Origin: Agrobacterium vitis | Lineage (GTDB): Bacteria > Pseudomonadota > Alphaproteobacteria > Rhizobiales > Rhizobiaceae | Length of the DNA stretch: 64,000 nt | Direction of reading: 5' to 3' | Assembly (NCBI RefSeq): GCF_037039395.1 | Contig: NZ_CP146243.1 | Location: 142,865 to 206,864 of the forward strand | Part shown: in pieces, positions 63,744 to 64,000 of the stretch | Layout of the letters: every line of letters starts with the position of its first letter | Position numbering within the stretch: position 1 is the first letter of the stretch | Notes under the pieces: generated by a model | What the model was told of the DNA's origin: nothing | What the model saw: only the letters and a program-made list of their open reading frames with translations | Database searches by the model: none | Position numbers and translations under genes: made by a program

Positions 63744-64000
63744 GCCTCTGTGAGTTAAAGGTTCGCGGCCGATTTTTGCGGTGGCCAATGTCCGCAAAGG
63801 GCAGAATGCCGTCATGCCACGAGTGCGCCAAAGCGTCATCCGGCTCCGGCTAAAGGTCCCAATACTCCTTTTCACGATAGCAAGCGTATCCAGGATTATG
63901 GAAAAGGCGGGGGTTGGCTGGCGACGGCTTAGACAGCAGAGGTGATAGCCAGAGGCCGGGGGTGACCAATCGGCAGCACGGGTCGCGCACCCAATCCCGT
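63744..64000. other. Terminal region, nothing identified
   Basis: The last 257 bases carry no open frame I can support on either strand and no obvious hairpin or repeat. Any gene starting here would continue outside the window. Confidence 0.4.

Noticed and set aside
1-64000. CRISPR arrays, rRNA genes, plasmid replication genes (repABC)
   Set aside because: I looked for regularly spaced direct repeats, rRNA signatures and RepA/B/C-like proteins and saw none.

Overview
The window looks like part of a large conjugative-type plasmid, or a plasmid-derived island, from a Rhizobiaceae-like alphaproteobacterium (Agrobacterium/Rhizobium relatives). The grounds are a Ti-type traA / traCDG transfer region with a Q-type nic sequence, an alphaproteobacterial LexA box (GTTC-N7-GTTC), many rhizobial-style ABC uptake operons and LysR/AraC regulators, and dense insertion sequences (IS6, IS30, IS66, IS5, IS110 families and a group II intron). 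All family names come from reading the translations; no database search was possible.

Layout. 1-2.6 kb: intergenic DNA and a scrambled phage-type integrase whose two halves converge tail to tail, one half fused to a WYL-type HTH. 2.7-5.4 kb: an HNH endonuclease and a hipBA-like toxin-antitoxin pair behind three evenly spaced operator-like repeats. 5.4-7.9 kb: LysR regulator divergent from a tautomerase/cupin/DUF4865 operon. 7.9-9.4 kb: resolvase fragment cut by an IS6-family element. 9.4-29.7 kb: a 20-kb catabolic island. It holds a polyamine-type ABC importer, ETF beta/alpha, two tandem dimethylglycine-dehydrogenase-like flavoproteins and an omega-aminotransferase on the minus strand. Divergent to these are a cupin-type XRE regulator, purU, folD and ETF-ubiquinone oxidoreductase, then a LysR, a gamma-butyrobetaine-hydroxylase-like dioxygenase and a class II aldolase. 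Together they suggest import of an N-methylated amino compound, oxidative N-demethylation with electrons passed through ETF to quinone, recycling of the C1 unit through tetrahydrofolate, and final transamination.

29.7-31.1 kb: IS30 inserted in an IS6-type remnant. 31.2-39.2 kb: a polar amino acid/opine-type ABC operon containing an alanine-racemase homologue that lacks two key catalytic residues, two paralogous AraC regulators and a frameshifted MFS exporter. 39.6-44.4 kb: truncated traA, oriT, traC, traD, traG. 44.5-45.5 kb: two small genes behind an SOS box, and a WGR protein. 45.9-55.0 kb: a type VI secretion cargo module (VgrG, DUF4123 adaptor, candidate effector, candidate immunity genes). 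Its adaptor gene is frameshifted and split by an IS66 element that itself carries an IS5-family insertion. 55.1-59.7 kb: AP2-like protein, second WGR protein, an HU gene interrupted by a group II intron (removing the intron restores a 92-residue HU exactly in frame), and a DUF736 gene. 59.9-61.2 kb: IS110-family element. 61.9-63.7 kb: MATE exporter and a small glyoxalase-superfamily-like protein.

The overall picture is a mosaic accessory replicon: intact metabolic operons separated by decayed mobile and conjugation genes.
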